DNA of 64,000 bases from Crambe crambe (lineage: Eukaryota; Porifera; Demospongiae; Poecilosclerida; Crambeidae), in assembly GCA_963924555.1 (NCBI GenBank), contig OZ004585.1, positions 1,563,488 through 1,627,487 on the forward strand, given 5' to 3'. The notes beneath the pieces are model-generated. The model had not been told where the DNA came from, did no database searches, and was given only the letters and a program-made list of their open reading frames with translations. The position numbers and the translations under genes were made by a program. This document shows, piece after piece, positions 47,178 through 58,253 of this stretch. How positions within the stretch are numbered: the stretch's first letter is position 1; each line of letters begins with the position of its first letter.

Positions 47178-50100
47178 TTAACAAGCTTTGGCTTCAAGGT
47201 GACAACCTGTCTGCCGGCTGATCTCATGTTGTTTGCTCTCCAGCATCTGCAGACCTTTTTTGTCACCCTTAACTTCAATCCACCACCTTGTTTGCTTTTC
47301 ATCTCCATTTTTCCTGATCTTATATCTTCTTTTGAAGATGAGATCCAAAGGTTTCTTTATCACCTTTTCAAAAAGTGACTTGAGGGCTTTTGCAGTTTGA
47401 GCTTTTGCTATATTCCATACTTTGAGGAACACACAATCAGCAGGTTCATCCTTTCCATTAGCAGAATTATCATCTTGCTGTCCAGCACCACCAGAAGTCT
47501 CTATTATGAATATTTACTGTGATTATAGTTAGCAAAATGAAGCAGTAGCAGATTAAACTCTAGCTAGACAATTATATGTAGTACAGTTAGTCCACCATAC
47601 CTCTCAGTCTACACTAAATGCTCTAATAAGCTATATAATTAGGAATAATTTGTGTGCAAAAAGTCGGTACTAAGGCATGTTACAGGCGCTTGCGCAAATA
47701 TTTCAAATGCCCACTCAATCATAAATAAGTGTGCAGAATGCCAATGGGAGCACCTAGGTAAGTGAAGTATCTCGACAAGGTAAAGGTCCACTGAGAGAGA
47801 GAGAAAAAAAAAACATCCTGGGTTGTAGTAGTTCAATGATGTAACTGTTCTAAAAATGTGGGGGAGGTCATTCACATCACCTCATTCAGTCAATCAAAGA
47901 TCGGTAAGTATGGATAGTGGCTATGTTCTAATTGAAGATTCATAGACTAACTTTCAGCCTTCAGTTGTAAAGCCAAGCACTTTAATTAAGGTTTATACCC
48001 TTCAAAGCTCTACTGACTGCTGAAAGTTTTGACTGCGAGCAGTATTTGAGTTGATATTTTGAAGAGAAGAACTTCTGTTACTACCTGCTCTAGTTCACAT
48101 CAGGTTATCCAGCCAACTGAAGTGGGCATCATCGAGAATTTTCACTCCCTCTCTTGGCAAAATATAGGAGACCCAGAATAAACAAAAATGAAATTGGTGC
48201 ATGGGGATACAAGCTAGCTACATGCAGCACTGCCATGTTTTAATGTAGAAGTGTTCACTCGATATCCGTGGTCTTAGCATAGACTGCAGCATGACTGGGC
48301 TTGGTTGCTGCCATTTCATAGAGCAAGAAAGCAGTCTAAGTGCTGCTTTATTAAAGTTAGAATTTTTTAAAGTTTCAATTCTGATAATAGGGAACAGTGT
48401 TTCATCTGATCTCCATACAACTTGATATATTTCTGCCCTACAAAATGGCAGAGACCACACCCCTATTACAATCTCACATGACACAAGAAGTGCAAGTGGT
48501 CTACTGACAGTTTTCATGATATTCTCATGTGACCAATCTTGTTTCAGTAGCTAGCTATCAGTGGGAACCCTGCCATGCACCTATAGCTAGTTACCTCATT
48601 GCCAGATATAAAGTAACTCACCCCTATGATCTTTTTGAAGTAGTTTCAATGCTAGCAAAGAATATAATGAACTAGAGTCAAGTTAATATGACAGTCCCAA
48701 GAACCGAAAATTTGATGGATTTGAAATTGCTACACTAAATCAAGGGAATTATATGATTCACACTTAAACCACACAAAAATTTTATTCAGTATTAGCCACT
48801 TTTTCACTACCCATGAAAGTTTTCACCCAATACTGGACACTACTGTCAAATTTATATTTGCTGATTACTGTACAAATAGAATGATCATGCACTCTACATC
48901 TCTTCTTCCAAAAAGTGTTGTTGATGTCTAAATTAGTGCTGGTCACATGACTTGTGACCAATCAGTGTGCTTTGAATCTCCTTTTATGTGCACCAAATGT
49001 TTAGTGCACACTTGAGGAACTGTGCCAGGAGCCTAGTGGAAGATCTACTAGGATCAGTTCCTAGTACTTACAGTAAGTGAACAGCTTAATGTTGAATTCC
49101 AAACAGGAAAACCTCAGGAATGTACCTCATTTAATATTGCTGAACCAAACATGTGTCAGAGTTTGCTAGGTACTAGGGCTAGGGTTCTGTAAGGACCAAT
49201 TGGAGATCCAAGTCATGTGATCAGTACTAGATCACTCTGATCTAGATCCATGTGTTTTAATGCATGGTGCACTTGCCTTCAGTTCATGCATTACATTCAC
49301 CTCGAGCATTATAGCATCATTCTTGTGCAGGCGCATTAAAACACTTAGAGCTAGATAAGAGTCAACTAATTGTACATTACACATTAAATGTCACAATCAG
49401 TGACATGCTTAACTAATACATTCATGACTAAGCATGTACTCATGATGCCCAATAACATGTTACAATTTAAAGAATGTATAGCTTACCCTTTTCGAGTTCA
49501 TAACGGCGCACTAAAGGTAGAAAATAGAATGAAGTAATGAATTATTATTACTAGTTATGCTGTAGCTGATAACTAACTGAAATTGGACATGCATACATGC
49601 TGTGACAATCTAATAATTCATCTGTGGCTGGTGCCAATAGTATTACCTGCATGATTGCAAGCTACAAGAAATAACTAACATGCTCTCTAAATAGTTTGTG
49701 CAGCCCACAACATAGCAGTTTCCCAGATGATCGCACATGCATTTTCCAACATGACCACAACTAATGATTGTGGAAATAGTTGAAAAAACACAAGAAGGTT
49801 AGGAATGCAACTTTGTGCAGGTGGCACATGAGCAATACAAGCCATTCAATTGCATGTACGTAGCTGTATAAGTTGCACTCCTGTAGATAGGCTATCAGTA
49901 ATCTATTATTATTTCCAACGCTCGTAAATCCAGAAGGGTCCGTACTTGGCACGTTATTTCCTCATGGTCTGTGGCAGACAGCTACAGAGGGGATTTGGAA
50001 GTCTTCAAGAACTGAAGTGATCAGCGCTTTCAGTAGTTTATTTTAAGGTTAAAAATTCGTGTATCCAGGAAGCTAGGTTATAATGTAGATAATTCAATCC

Positions 50101-53087
50101 GTAGTTGTCTTGTAAGATGTGAAACTATTTTCAACATTATAAGTTTAGCACAAAAAAAAAGTATCGTCATTTTAGCTTCGAGTGGTGCTAGCCAGTATGA
50201 AAGCATTGAACATCAAGAATACTAGCTGTCCCATTTTCCCTAGTTCTTGGGAGATTAGCGACTGTAGATAAGTCCTTCACTGTGGTCTTAATGTCACAGT
50301 TAGTGACATGCATAGCTAATACATTCATGACTAATCTTAGCTATGCATGTACTCATGATGCCCAATAATACCTTTTATAATTTAAAGAATGTAACTTACT
50401 TATAATAGATACGAGCCGATTTCCTGATGATAATGACTCTAAAGGTAGCAAATAGAAAGCCATCACCATTAGTTATACCGTAGCTAATAACTACATGCCT
50501 GTGATGATCTTATAACCCATCTATGGCTGGTGCCAATAGTATTACCTGATTCCATGCTACAAGAAATAGGTGAAAGGATACTCTCTCTAAATATCCATGC
50601 AGCCCACAAACCCACGATATTTCACCATTGTTGTACATGCTATTTGCAACCCCCAGATGATCATGCTCATTAAAATTCCTTCAGTTTGCATCATTGAGAA
50701 TTTTCACTCCCTCTCTTGGCCACAGTTTAGACCCAGAATAAATAAAGATAAGCAGAAATGGAATTATAATAATGGCTACATGCAACACTGCCATGTTTTA
50801 ATGTAGAAATATAAACAGGAAGTGTTCACCTAATATCGGTGGTCTTAGAATAGACTGCTCTTGCCCACAGCATAATAATTATGGGTGCCTGATTGCTACC
50901 ATTTCATAGGGCAAGAAAGTATACAGAAAGCAGTGAGTTTTTGCCTCGGCACCGAAGTGCCGAGGCGCAGTGCTGGAAGCGACTATGATCGGCGATGGTG
51001 GTACGTTTCACGCGCACGCGCAATGATGCACGGTGATGCGTATCGAGCACGTGCATTAATTTAGCTAGACAAAGTACTATGGACAAACAGCTCAGACAGG
51101 CTCAGCTCAGGCTCGCAGTTACTACGCGATAACTCTAGTACTGATGGTTCTTGGCCGTCTTTGCCAACAAATCAAGCCCATTATCACATGCAGAGAACTG
51201 ACTAAAAGACAGCAGTGAACAAAAACAACAGAGATTGCAAGGTACACGAACTAGTGCTTCGTTTGAAGTGTCAAAGAGAGAGCCTTGGTGAAGGAGAATC
51301 TCGACTTTGAGGCTTCCAAACAATGAGAGAATCCAGTACACATACTTCAATCAAGCTATGCTGAGAATAACCATTAAACGACAGTTGAACAGCAAGAATA
51401 GTGTGTAAATACTAATCTTACTACAATAATTATAAGCCATGTTGCTCAGTGTGCTTTATTTGGAACTCTCCACAGAAAAGAAGCTGAGAGAAATATTTTG
51501 GCAACATTTTGTAGAAACATTTGACCCCACAACCCCCCACACTTTTCATTAATTATGCCCATGAGTGTTCAGCCAATCATCCTTGTAGGACTCTGGTTTC
51601 AAGCCGGTGATCCTCAGTGTATCTTTATCGTCTCTTATATACCACTGTCACGTCGTGTTCACTATAAAGCATTTAAAATTAAAATTAAAGAGGTTGCACT
51701 TAAGTGCCGAGGCATTCCTAGTCTTTTTAAAAGACTAACTTGTTAAAGTTACAATTCTGATAATAGAGAGTAGTGTTTTTCATCTGATCTCCATACAGCT
51801 CGATATATTTCTGCCCTACAAAATGGCGGAGACCACACCCCTATTACAATCTCACATGACACAAGAGGTGCAAGTGGTCTACTGACAGTTTTCATGATAT
51901 TCTCATGACCAATCTTGTTTCAGTAGCTAGCTATCAGTGGGAACCCTGCCATGCACCTACAGCTAGCTACCTCATTGCCAGATATAAAGTAACTCACCTT
52001 TAATATCTTTTCTATGTCGGTCAAATCCTAGCAAAGAATATAATGAACTAGTCAAGTTAATATGACATTTCCAAGTACCGAATAGCAAGAAATTTTTGTA
52101 GGGTACAATTTGGTGGATTTAAAATTAATACATTAAATCAAGGGAATTATATGATTCACACTTAAACCACACAAAAATTTTATTCAGTATTAGCCACTTT
52201 TTCACTACCCATGAAAATTTTCACCCAATACTGGACACTTCTGTCAAATTTATATTTGCTGATTACTGTACAAATAGAATGATCATGCACTCTACATCTC
52301 TTCTTCCAAAAAGTGTTACTGATGTCTAAATTAGTGCTGATCACATGACTTGTGACCAATCAGTGTGCTTTAAATCTCCTTTTATGTGCACCAAATGTTT
52401 AGTGCACACTTGAGGAACTGTGCCAGGAGCCTAGTGGAAGATCTACTACCTAGTACTTGAATTCCAAACAGGAAAACCTCAGGAATTTACCTCACTTATT
52501 ATTAATATTGCTGAACCAAACATGTGTCAGAGTTTGCTAGGTACTAGGGCTAGGGTTCTGTAAGGACCAATTGGAGATCCAAGTCATGTGATCAGCACTA
52601 AATTGTTTAGATCACTCTGATCTAGATCCATGTGTTTTAATGCATGGTGCACTTGCCTTCAGTTCGTGCATTACATTCATCTTGAGCATTATAACATCAT
52701 TCTTGTGCAGGCGCATTAAAACACTTAGAGCTAGATAAGAGTCAACTAATTGTATATTACACATTAAATGTCACAATCAGTGACATGCTTAGCTAATACA
52801 TTCATGACTAAGCATGTACTCATGATGCCCAATAACATGTTACAATTTAAAGAATGTATATTTAAAGAATGTATATGTCCACTCATAATCATGGTACACT
52901 AAAGGTAGAAAATAGAATGAAGTAATGAATTATTATTACTAGTTATGCTGTAGCTGATAACTAACTGAAATTGGACATGCATACATGCTGTGACAATCTA
53001 ATAATTCATCTGTGGCTGGTGCCAATAGTATTACTTGCATGATTGCAAGCTACAAGAAATAACTAACATGTGGTGAAAGGATACTTT

Positions 53088-53118
<31 letters not shown>

Positions 53119-55891
53119 AGTTTGTGCAGCCCACAACACCACACATGCTTCATTAAGTGGGTTCCAACATGACTACATGCACCGCAACTAATGATAAGCA
53201 CAGATGGAACCGAGCTGAAAAACCACAAGAATGCAACTTTGGCACATGAGCCATACAAGCAATAATAGTCATTCAATTGCATGTAGCTATAATAGTAGCA
53301 CTCCTGCAGATAGGCTATCTATTATTATTTCCAGTGCCTGTAAATCCAGAAGGGTCCGTACTTGGCACATTGTTTCCTCGTGGTCTGTGGCAGACAGCTA
53401 CGGAGGGGATCAAGAACTGAAGTGATCAGTGCTTTCAGTAGTTTATTTTAAGGCTAGAAATTCGTGTATCTAGGAAGCTAGATTATTATAGACAATTCGA
53501 TCTGTAGTTGTCTTATAAGTATGGAAAGGAAAGATGTGAAACTATTTAACATTGTAAGTTTAGCATAAAAAAAGAAGTAGTCTTTTTAGCTTCAAGCGTT
53601 GCTAGCCAGTTTGAAAGCATTGAACAGCAAGAATACTAGCTGTGTAAATACTAACCTTACTACAATAAGCTATGTTGCTCAGTGTGCATTATTTAGAAAG
53701 TTTAAGGTAACTGCCCTGTTTTTCCTAGTTTAAGTTAAAATATAGTGACAGTCCCAAGTACTGAAAAAGCTATTTTTGTGGGGTACAATTTGGTGGATTT
53801 GAAAAATTAATGCACTAAATCAAAGGGATTATATGATTCACACTTTAAAACCACACCAAAATCCAATACTGGACACTACTGTACTGCAAGGTGTACCAAA
53901 AAGGATAATATGGCAGCAGCGATGTAGGGTTTATGTCAATTTTATGACAGTCAGAGCACAAATGCAATCCGATGTAGGTTTTATCAATTCTGTGACAGTT
54001 AGCAGAGCAAATGCAGTACATAGCCAGCAAGCTACCCCACCTTGTTTTCGTACTTGTACTAAAGCCTACATCACTCTTTCATTTAGAAGAAATGTTTTTT
54101 CCTCTCATAGCTTTTAGAGCTGATAATCAGAGATAAACATAACTAGCTAGCTACTTATGTGGTGGGGGGGGGGGGGGGGGGGGGGGGGGGGTCGACTAGG
54201 CACTTTTTTATTTGAATGCATTTTTTGAATATTTCTTGAGCTTTTTTGTTTTGAGCAGACCTCAACCTGAGGCAGAATACCGAAAAGCAACCGAACCTAT
54301 CCTCACTGCACATCACCAAACTAACACGTAGCTCTAAGAGTTGGACCAATAGGACTCCTGGTTTGAACAGCTATGGCCATGGTACAAGTAAGGTACCTCA
54401 GTTTGTACATGGTGACCCTCAATGTAAATCTATACCTCAATGTATAACCTGTTTCATTCTGTATAAGCTCACAAATCTTTTCAGCAGTGTATGTATCTCC
54501 TCCTTCTAAACAAGCCTTTAAAAGGTTCTCATACGTTGCACCCGCTTTGGCCTTTCCCTTCCAAACAATTAATACCTGTTTCCTGCAAGATTAATAATTG
54601 GCATTCATGAGGAAATAGACAGGTCTGATATAGCAGCAGAAACAGACTTTTCAAGAAAAGTGTGTTCTCAAAAAGTAAACAAAAATCACCAAGTGAAAAT
54701 GATACACGAGTGCCTCAGGATTAGGCCTTGGCACATTCTGCTCAAAAAATTGGCTATTATGCTATTCTTCTATGCTCAAAAAATCATGTTATTATGCTCA
54801 TGTGTAAAGTTATTATGCTCATGTGCAATGTCATTATGCTCATGTGCACTGGTATTTTTGACCTTTGGGTTTGTGGTAATTGTGTTCATGGCTTGTGAAT
54901 CAGCTGATACTGAAAGAATTTTTTCAGTGTTTACTACAGTTGATTTAATAAGACTTGCAACAAATTTTTTTAGCATCCTACTACAATGTTATCACAGGTT
55001 ACCACATTTCATTGATGTAGCCAGAGTTTGGTTAACCACTGGCTACAAAAGTCCAAAACTCTGTTGCAAGTTTTACTAAATCAACTGTAGCTAGCTCACT
55101 GCAAGACTATGTTGAATTGAGTGTCATGTTAGAGTATAATAGCTAGCTATTTAATATGATTTTATTTTTGAAATGAGACGATTATGCTCATATGATTGCT
55201 CGATTATGCTTGCCTTACAAATCAATGTTATTATGCTCAAAATTATGCCGGCATAATGTGCCAAGGCCTACTCAGGATGCATGTTTATTTGTGGGGATGG
55301 GGGGATTATAAACATGTGATTATACATTACAAATGCTGTGAAAGAGATGAAGTGAACTAATTATAAGTTATCACTTTTATTATTAATATCTATCTTAGCT
55401 AATGGCAAATAAATAAGAGTGGCTGAAAAAACTGTCAATGCACATGGTGAATGCATACTAGGCTGCTCACCAGATAATTGATCAACCATTAAAGAACAAT
55501 ACTAGTAGTGTAAGTATCCTTATTGGGAAGCAATACGGTCAGGAGAATTATGTACGTGCCTAATTATAGGTGAAGATTTTTCCAAAGGCATTATTTAATT
55601 AGCCTATAGTATGGAGTGTTTACTTTATGTAAGTTTGGGGGAATATTCTCCCTAGACATAATGAAATTCTGCTAACCTCTCAATGATAGGTTGGGTGGGA
55701 TCACTTCTGCCCACTTTCTTGATGTCTGAAATTTCAGTTTGTGTAAGACGCAGTGGAACTGCCAACTTTGTCTCCCATTCTGTTATATGTCTGGCTATCT
55801 TAGGAAGATCACAATCAGAGTCCACTATCGCATTCAATATACACTGCTTGGAAGGTTTAATGAGCCTGTCAATGTATTCTTTATATGCCAT
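47178..55891 (-). CDS. Death-domain protein with orphan basic C-terminal domain
   Basis: Core exons: 55891-55677 (ATG 55891), 54582-54449, and last exon 47500-47178 (672 nt, 223 aa if joined directly). Phases are 2 then 1. Exons 1 and 2 give a Death-fold domain (LPKIARHITEWETKLAVPLR, IKKVGRSDPTQPIIERKQVL, then IVWKGKAKAGATYENLLKAC). The last exon holds an unrecognised basic domain (LFEKVIKKPLDLIFKRRYKI, then RWWIEVKGDKKGLQMLE) ending LEAKAC. Death domains mediate homotypic assembly in apoptosis and NF-kB signalling. The 7-kb second intron holds tandem units with short phase-1/phase-1 exon candidates. The exon 2 donor (GTTATAC) is weak compared with GTAAGT in the copy at 30660, so the junction is the least certain part. 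A hAT element lies in intron 1. Confidence 0.65.
48200..49980. repeat. Tandem intronic unit b (partner 51750-53460)
   Basis: Shares long near-identical stretches with 51750-53460, for example 'ccaaatgtttagtgcacact' (48988 / 52391), 'gaactgtgccaggagcctag', 'gtgtcagagtttgctaggta' and 'ccagaagggtccgtacttgg' (49930 / 53347). Much of the unit is therefore a recent duplication of about 1.7 kb. Confidence 0.8.
48622..49661 (-). other. Three symmetric short exon candidates in unit b
   Basis: 49661-49647 (15 nt: CT, CNHA, G; flanked 'cttgtag' and GTAATA), 49510-49487 (24 nt: TG, RRYELEK, G; 'cctttag' and GTAAGC) and 48651-48622 (30 nt: CA, LKLLQKDHR, G; 'ttgctag' and GTGAGT). All enter and leave in phase 1, matching the introns flanking them in the Death gene. 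They are read from splice signals only. Confidence 0.4.
50200..50936. repeat. Tandem intronic unit c, partial
   Basis: A shorter, more diverged version of unit b ('aatacattcatgactaatc', 'tgcccaataata', 'ctggtgccaatagtattacc'), then 50660-50936 matching 48130-48330 before the ~800-bp element interrupts it. Confidence 0.6.
50400..50438 (-). other. Symmetric 39-nt exon candidate (unit c)
   Basis: Acceptor 'ctacctttag', 39 nt (AG, SLSSGNRLVSII, A), donor GTAAGT, phase 1 to phase 1. It is at the position equivalent to the 24-nt candidate at 49487-49510, with a different peptide. Confidence 0.35.
50937..51744 (-). mobile_element. ~800-bp repeat element with TGCCTCGGCAC ends (copy 2)
   Basis: Inverted, near-identical copy of 21218-22014. 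It sits inside a stretch continuous in the sister unit (48330-48370), where 'gaaagcag(t)' is directly followed by '...aaagtt', so it is an insertion younger than the tandem duplication. An 80-bp fragment of the same element is at about 53620-53700. Confidence 0.65.
51750..53460. repeat. Tandem intronic unit d (partner 48200-49980)
   Basis: Counterpart of unit b. It contains a (CT)n run at 53092-53119 and a small internal duplication 'tttaaagaatgtata' at 52855-52875. Confidence 0.8.
51998..53049 (-). other. Symmetric short exon candidates in unit d
   Basis: 53049-53035 (15 nt: CT, CNHA, A; donor GTAATA) and 52027-51998 (30 nt: GA, FDRHRKDIK, G; donor GTGAGT), both phase 1 to phase 1. The middle candidate of unit b has lost its donor here (about 52885-52905). 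Confidence 0.35.
53461..54448. other. Intronic stretch with poly(G)
   Basis: Fragment of the ~800-bp element (53620-53700), a repeat shared with 2190-2270 ('caagctaccccacctt', 'atttagaagaaatgtttt'), and a 28-base poly(G) at 54164-54191 whose flank matches the poly(G) at 29770. No coding exon was recognised. Confidence 0.5.
54722..55270. mobile_element. 549-bp non-autonomous hAT element with 8-bp target duplication
   Basis: Ends TAGGCCTTGGCACATT and AATGTGCCAAGGCCTA, flanked by CTCAGGAT on both sides (54714-54721 and 55271-55278). An 8-bp duplication is the hAT signature. The interior repeats 'attatgctcatgtg'. It lies in intron 1 of the Death-domain gene. Confidence 0.8.
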
Positions 55892-55975
55892 TTTCTGAAA
55901 GGAGAAAGTTAATCATTAGAAATGCACACAGTTAAAGCGTCACTTGATAAGATCCATCCTAATTGCAATGTCATG

Positions 55976-56262
55976 CTAATTGAAGTGCCACCCTAATTAA
56001 ATGCTTCTATTTTAAGTGCAACTCCAATTAAATGCTTCTATTTTAAGTGCCACTCTAATTAAATGCTTTTATTTTAAGTCCCACTCTAATTCAATGCTTC
56101 TATTTTAAGTGCCACTCTAATTAAATACTTCTATTTTAAGTGCCACTCCAATTAAATGCTTCTATTTTAAGTCCCACTTTAATTCAATGCTTCTATTTTA
56201 AGTGCCACACTTCTATTTTAAGTGCCACTCTAATTAAATACTTCTATTTTAAGTGCCACTTA
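55976..56262. repeat. ~31-34 bp satellite (ttctattttaagtgccac)
   Basis: About nine units of 'tctaattaaatgcttctatt' plus 'ttaagtgccac', upstream of the Death-domain gene. Similar words, inverted, adjoin the truncated Death copy at 31040-31130. Confidence 0.85.
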
Positions 56263-56415
56263 GACCTAATAACCACATTCTATTTTGTGCAAAATGAGGG
56301 TGTGTCACTGAGTGGATTCAGAAGTCATACACAATTATTTGCATGGGTGCTGATTAAATTCTTCTTTTCTTGATGAATTCATACTTACTCTGCTGAGCTA
56401 ACGATAAAATTCACC

Positions 56416-56446
56416 CTGATGAAGGCTAGAGTATTCTGGTTGAAAC
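56416..56446 (+). other. Second hammerhead-like core motif
   Basis: CTGATGA (56416-56422), a possible 7-bp stem with G-U pairs (GGCTAGA against TCTGGTT), then GAAAC (56442-56446). No convincing stem I partner was found. Confidence 0.2.
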
Positions 56447-57599
56447 GTCAGTGGTTTGTTTCAAAACTCTTCTTATGATAGGTTTATCAGAGGTCAAGCA
56501 TAATTATTTCTAGTCATCAAATTACATGGAGAGAAGCTGATACTGACTTGAGAAAATAAGGAAAGCTTGAGATTGGTTGCCTATTCCTCAATAACAGCAT
56601 AGCAATTTCTAACTGCTTCATGAGAACTTGAACCCACAACAGGACATTCTTTTGTACCCTTTTGTGATGGGTGTGGTCTGATTGTGACAACACATGGAAA
56701 GTGGCTATCACCTCTGTGATTCAAAACTGGGAACTATTCTTCTTGTTGAGTCCACATCTCTAAAAATGACTTCTACTCAAGTCTGATGCCTACCTCACCT
56801 CACACCCAAAGGCCAGACTAGTCAAGCTAGGACTGCTTAGTACATCGAGCTACAGCAAACCTTGATCTATAAACCTACCTTTCAAATTGCAACTCTTGAT
56901 CTGAAGAACTCACTTTGCAATGTCTACATTTGTAATGTCTTGTCTTGCTGACATTGCAAATAATATTTCAATATTACTTTCCTTGGAAATACGCTCTAAT
57001 AGAGAGGAAATCTTCAGATAAGCTAATAGTAGCGTAGGTATCGCGCGATAACCAATGCAAATAGAGGGTAAGTCTTTGATACATGCTGACCTACTTCCTG
57101 TGTCCTTCAATTCTTCCCCTTGTATATTATGGTGCTGCTCACCTCCTTTACCACCTCTGTTTACACCAGGACCACATGCGCTGTGCTAGTTTTGTCATCA
57201 TTTTCTTCACATCTTCACAGCTATTATTTATTAAGCTTTGACACATTATTTGACGCATAGGGGAGGGTGGAGAGATATTCTTTGCAGTAATAGGCAAACT
57301 TTTACCAATGGGGATATTACACTTTTGCTCTATGAAACGGGCACTATAGTAGTATGATGATTTTACATATGCACATGTAAGCTTCCTGTGTAGCTATTAA
57401 GTTCAGGCAATACAAAGGAGCTTTGATACTATAACTAGAGGTGAAAATTTAATTACAAAAATTAACAGTAGCTAATTAATAAAGCATTAGATAAACTGAA
57501 ATGCATAATAACAGCTTTGATATTGTATATAACATAAAATAAGTGGATAGACAAGACTATGTAAGTACAAAAATAATACTGATCACATCAAAAGATATA

Positions 57600-58053
57600 A
57601 TATAGCTACCCCTCAAAAGATAAGAGAAAAGAGAAGAGTCAAAGCTAGGAGTTCACCACCCAAATGATGAGTTCACCAGGAGTTCACCCCCCCAAAAGAT
57701 AGGAGTTACTCCCCAAAAGAGATAAAAGGTTATCTCCAAAGATATAGCCCAAAACAATAGCCCCCAAAGATATAGGAGTTAGCTAACCCCCTATAATGAT
57801 AGGAGTTCACACCCCCAAAATATAGGAGTTGTAGAGCTATAGCTAACAAAAAAATAGGAGTTCACTCCCCATTATGAAGATAGGAGTTGTACCCCTCAAG
57901 AGATATAAATAGAGTTTACCCCAAAGATACTGTAAATAATTATTATAGGTAAATAGGAGTTCACCCCCCATTATGACAAATAGGAGTTGTACCCCTCAAG
58001 AGATAAGAGTTTACCCCAAAGATAAAACCTCCCGAAAAAGAAAGGAAGAAAAA

Positions 58054-58085
<32 letters not shown>

Positions 58086-58160
58086 GGAGTTTCACCCCCC
58101 CCCCCCCCCCCCCCCAAGAAAAAAAATAGGCTTAAAGGAGTTTGCGCCCAATAAAGAAGC
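57600..58160. repeat. Decayed 'gataggagttcacccc' minisatellite with (GAAA)n and poly(C)
   Basis: Irregular units of 'ataggagtt(c/g)acccc(c)' related to the 22-bp array at 46678. Ends in (gaaa)n at about 58045-58085 and poly(C) at 58095-58115. It lies just 3' of the RING-Death gene. Confidence 0.7.
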
Positions 58161-58253
58161 TTACCCCTCAAAAGAAAAGACTGAAGTGACCAGAATTGAG
58201 ATAATGAGAGTTATAATAATAAAAAAAAGTTAGTGTTGTGAGGTGTTGGAGTT

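Larger units (their letters stand above)
56263..58253. other. Intergenic stretch upstream of the Death gene
   Basis: A CTGATGA...GAAAC motif lies at 56416-56446. A 66-codon minus frame (57110-56910, helix-like 'ISSLLERISKESNIEILFAM' ending near a GTGAGT donor) may be an exon of unknown affiliation. From 57600 there is a decayed minisatellite and poly(C). No gene is firmly supported. Confidence 0.4.

Noticed and set aside
57110-58253. Bacterial or symbiont insertion
   Set aside because: GC content, introns and repeats are uniform with the rest of the window; no operon-like gene runs anywhere in the 64 kb.
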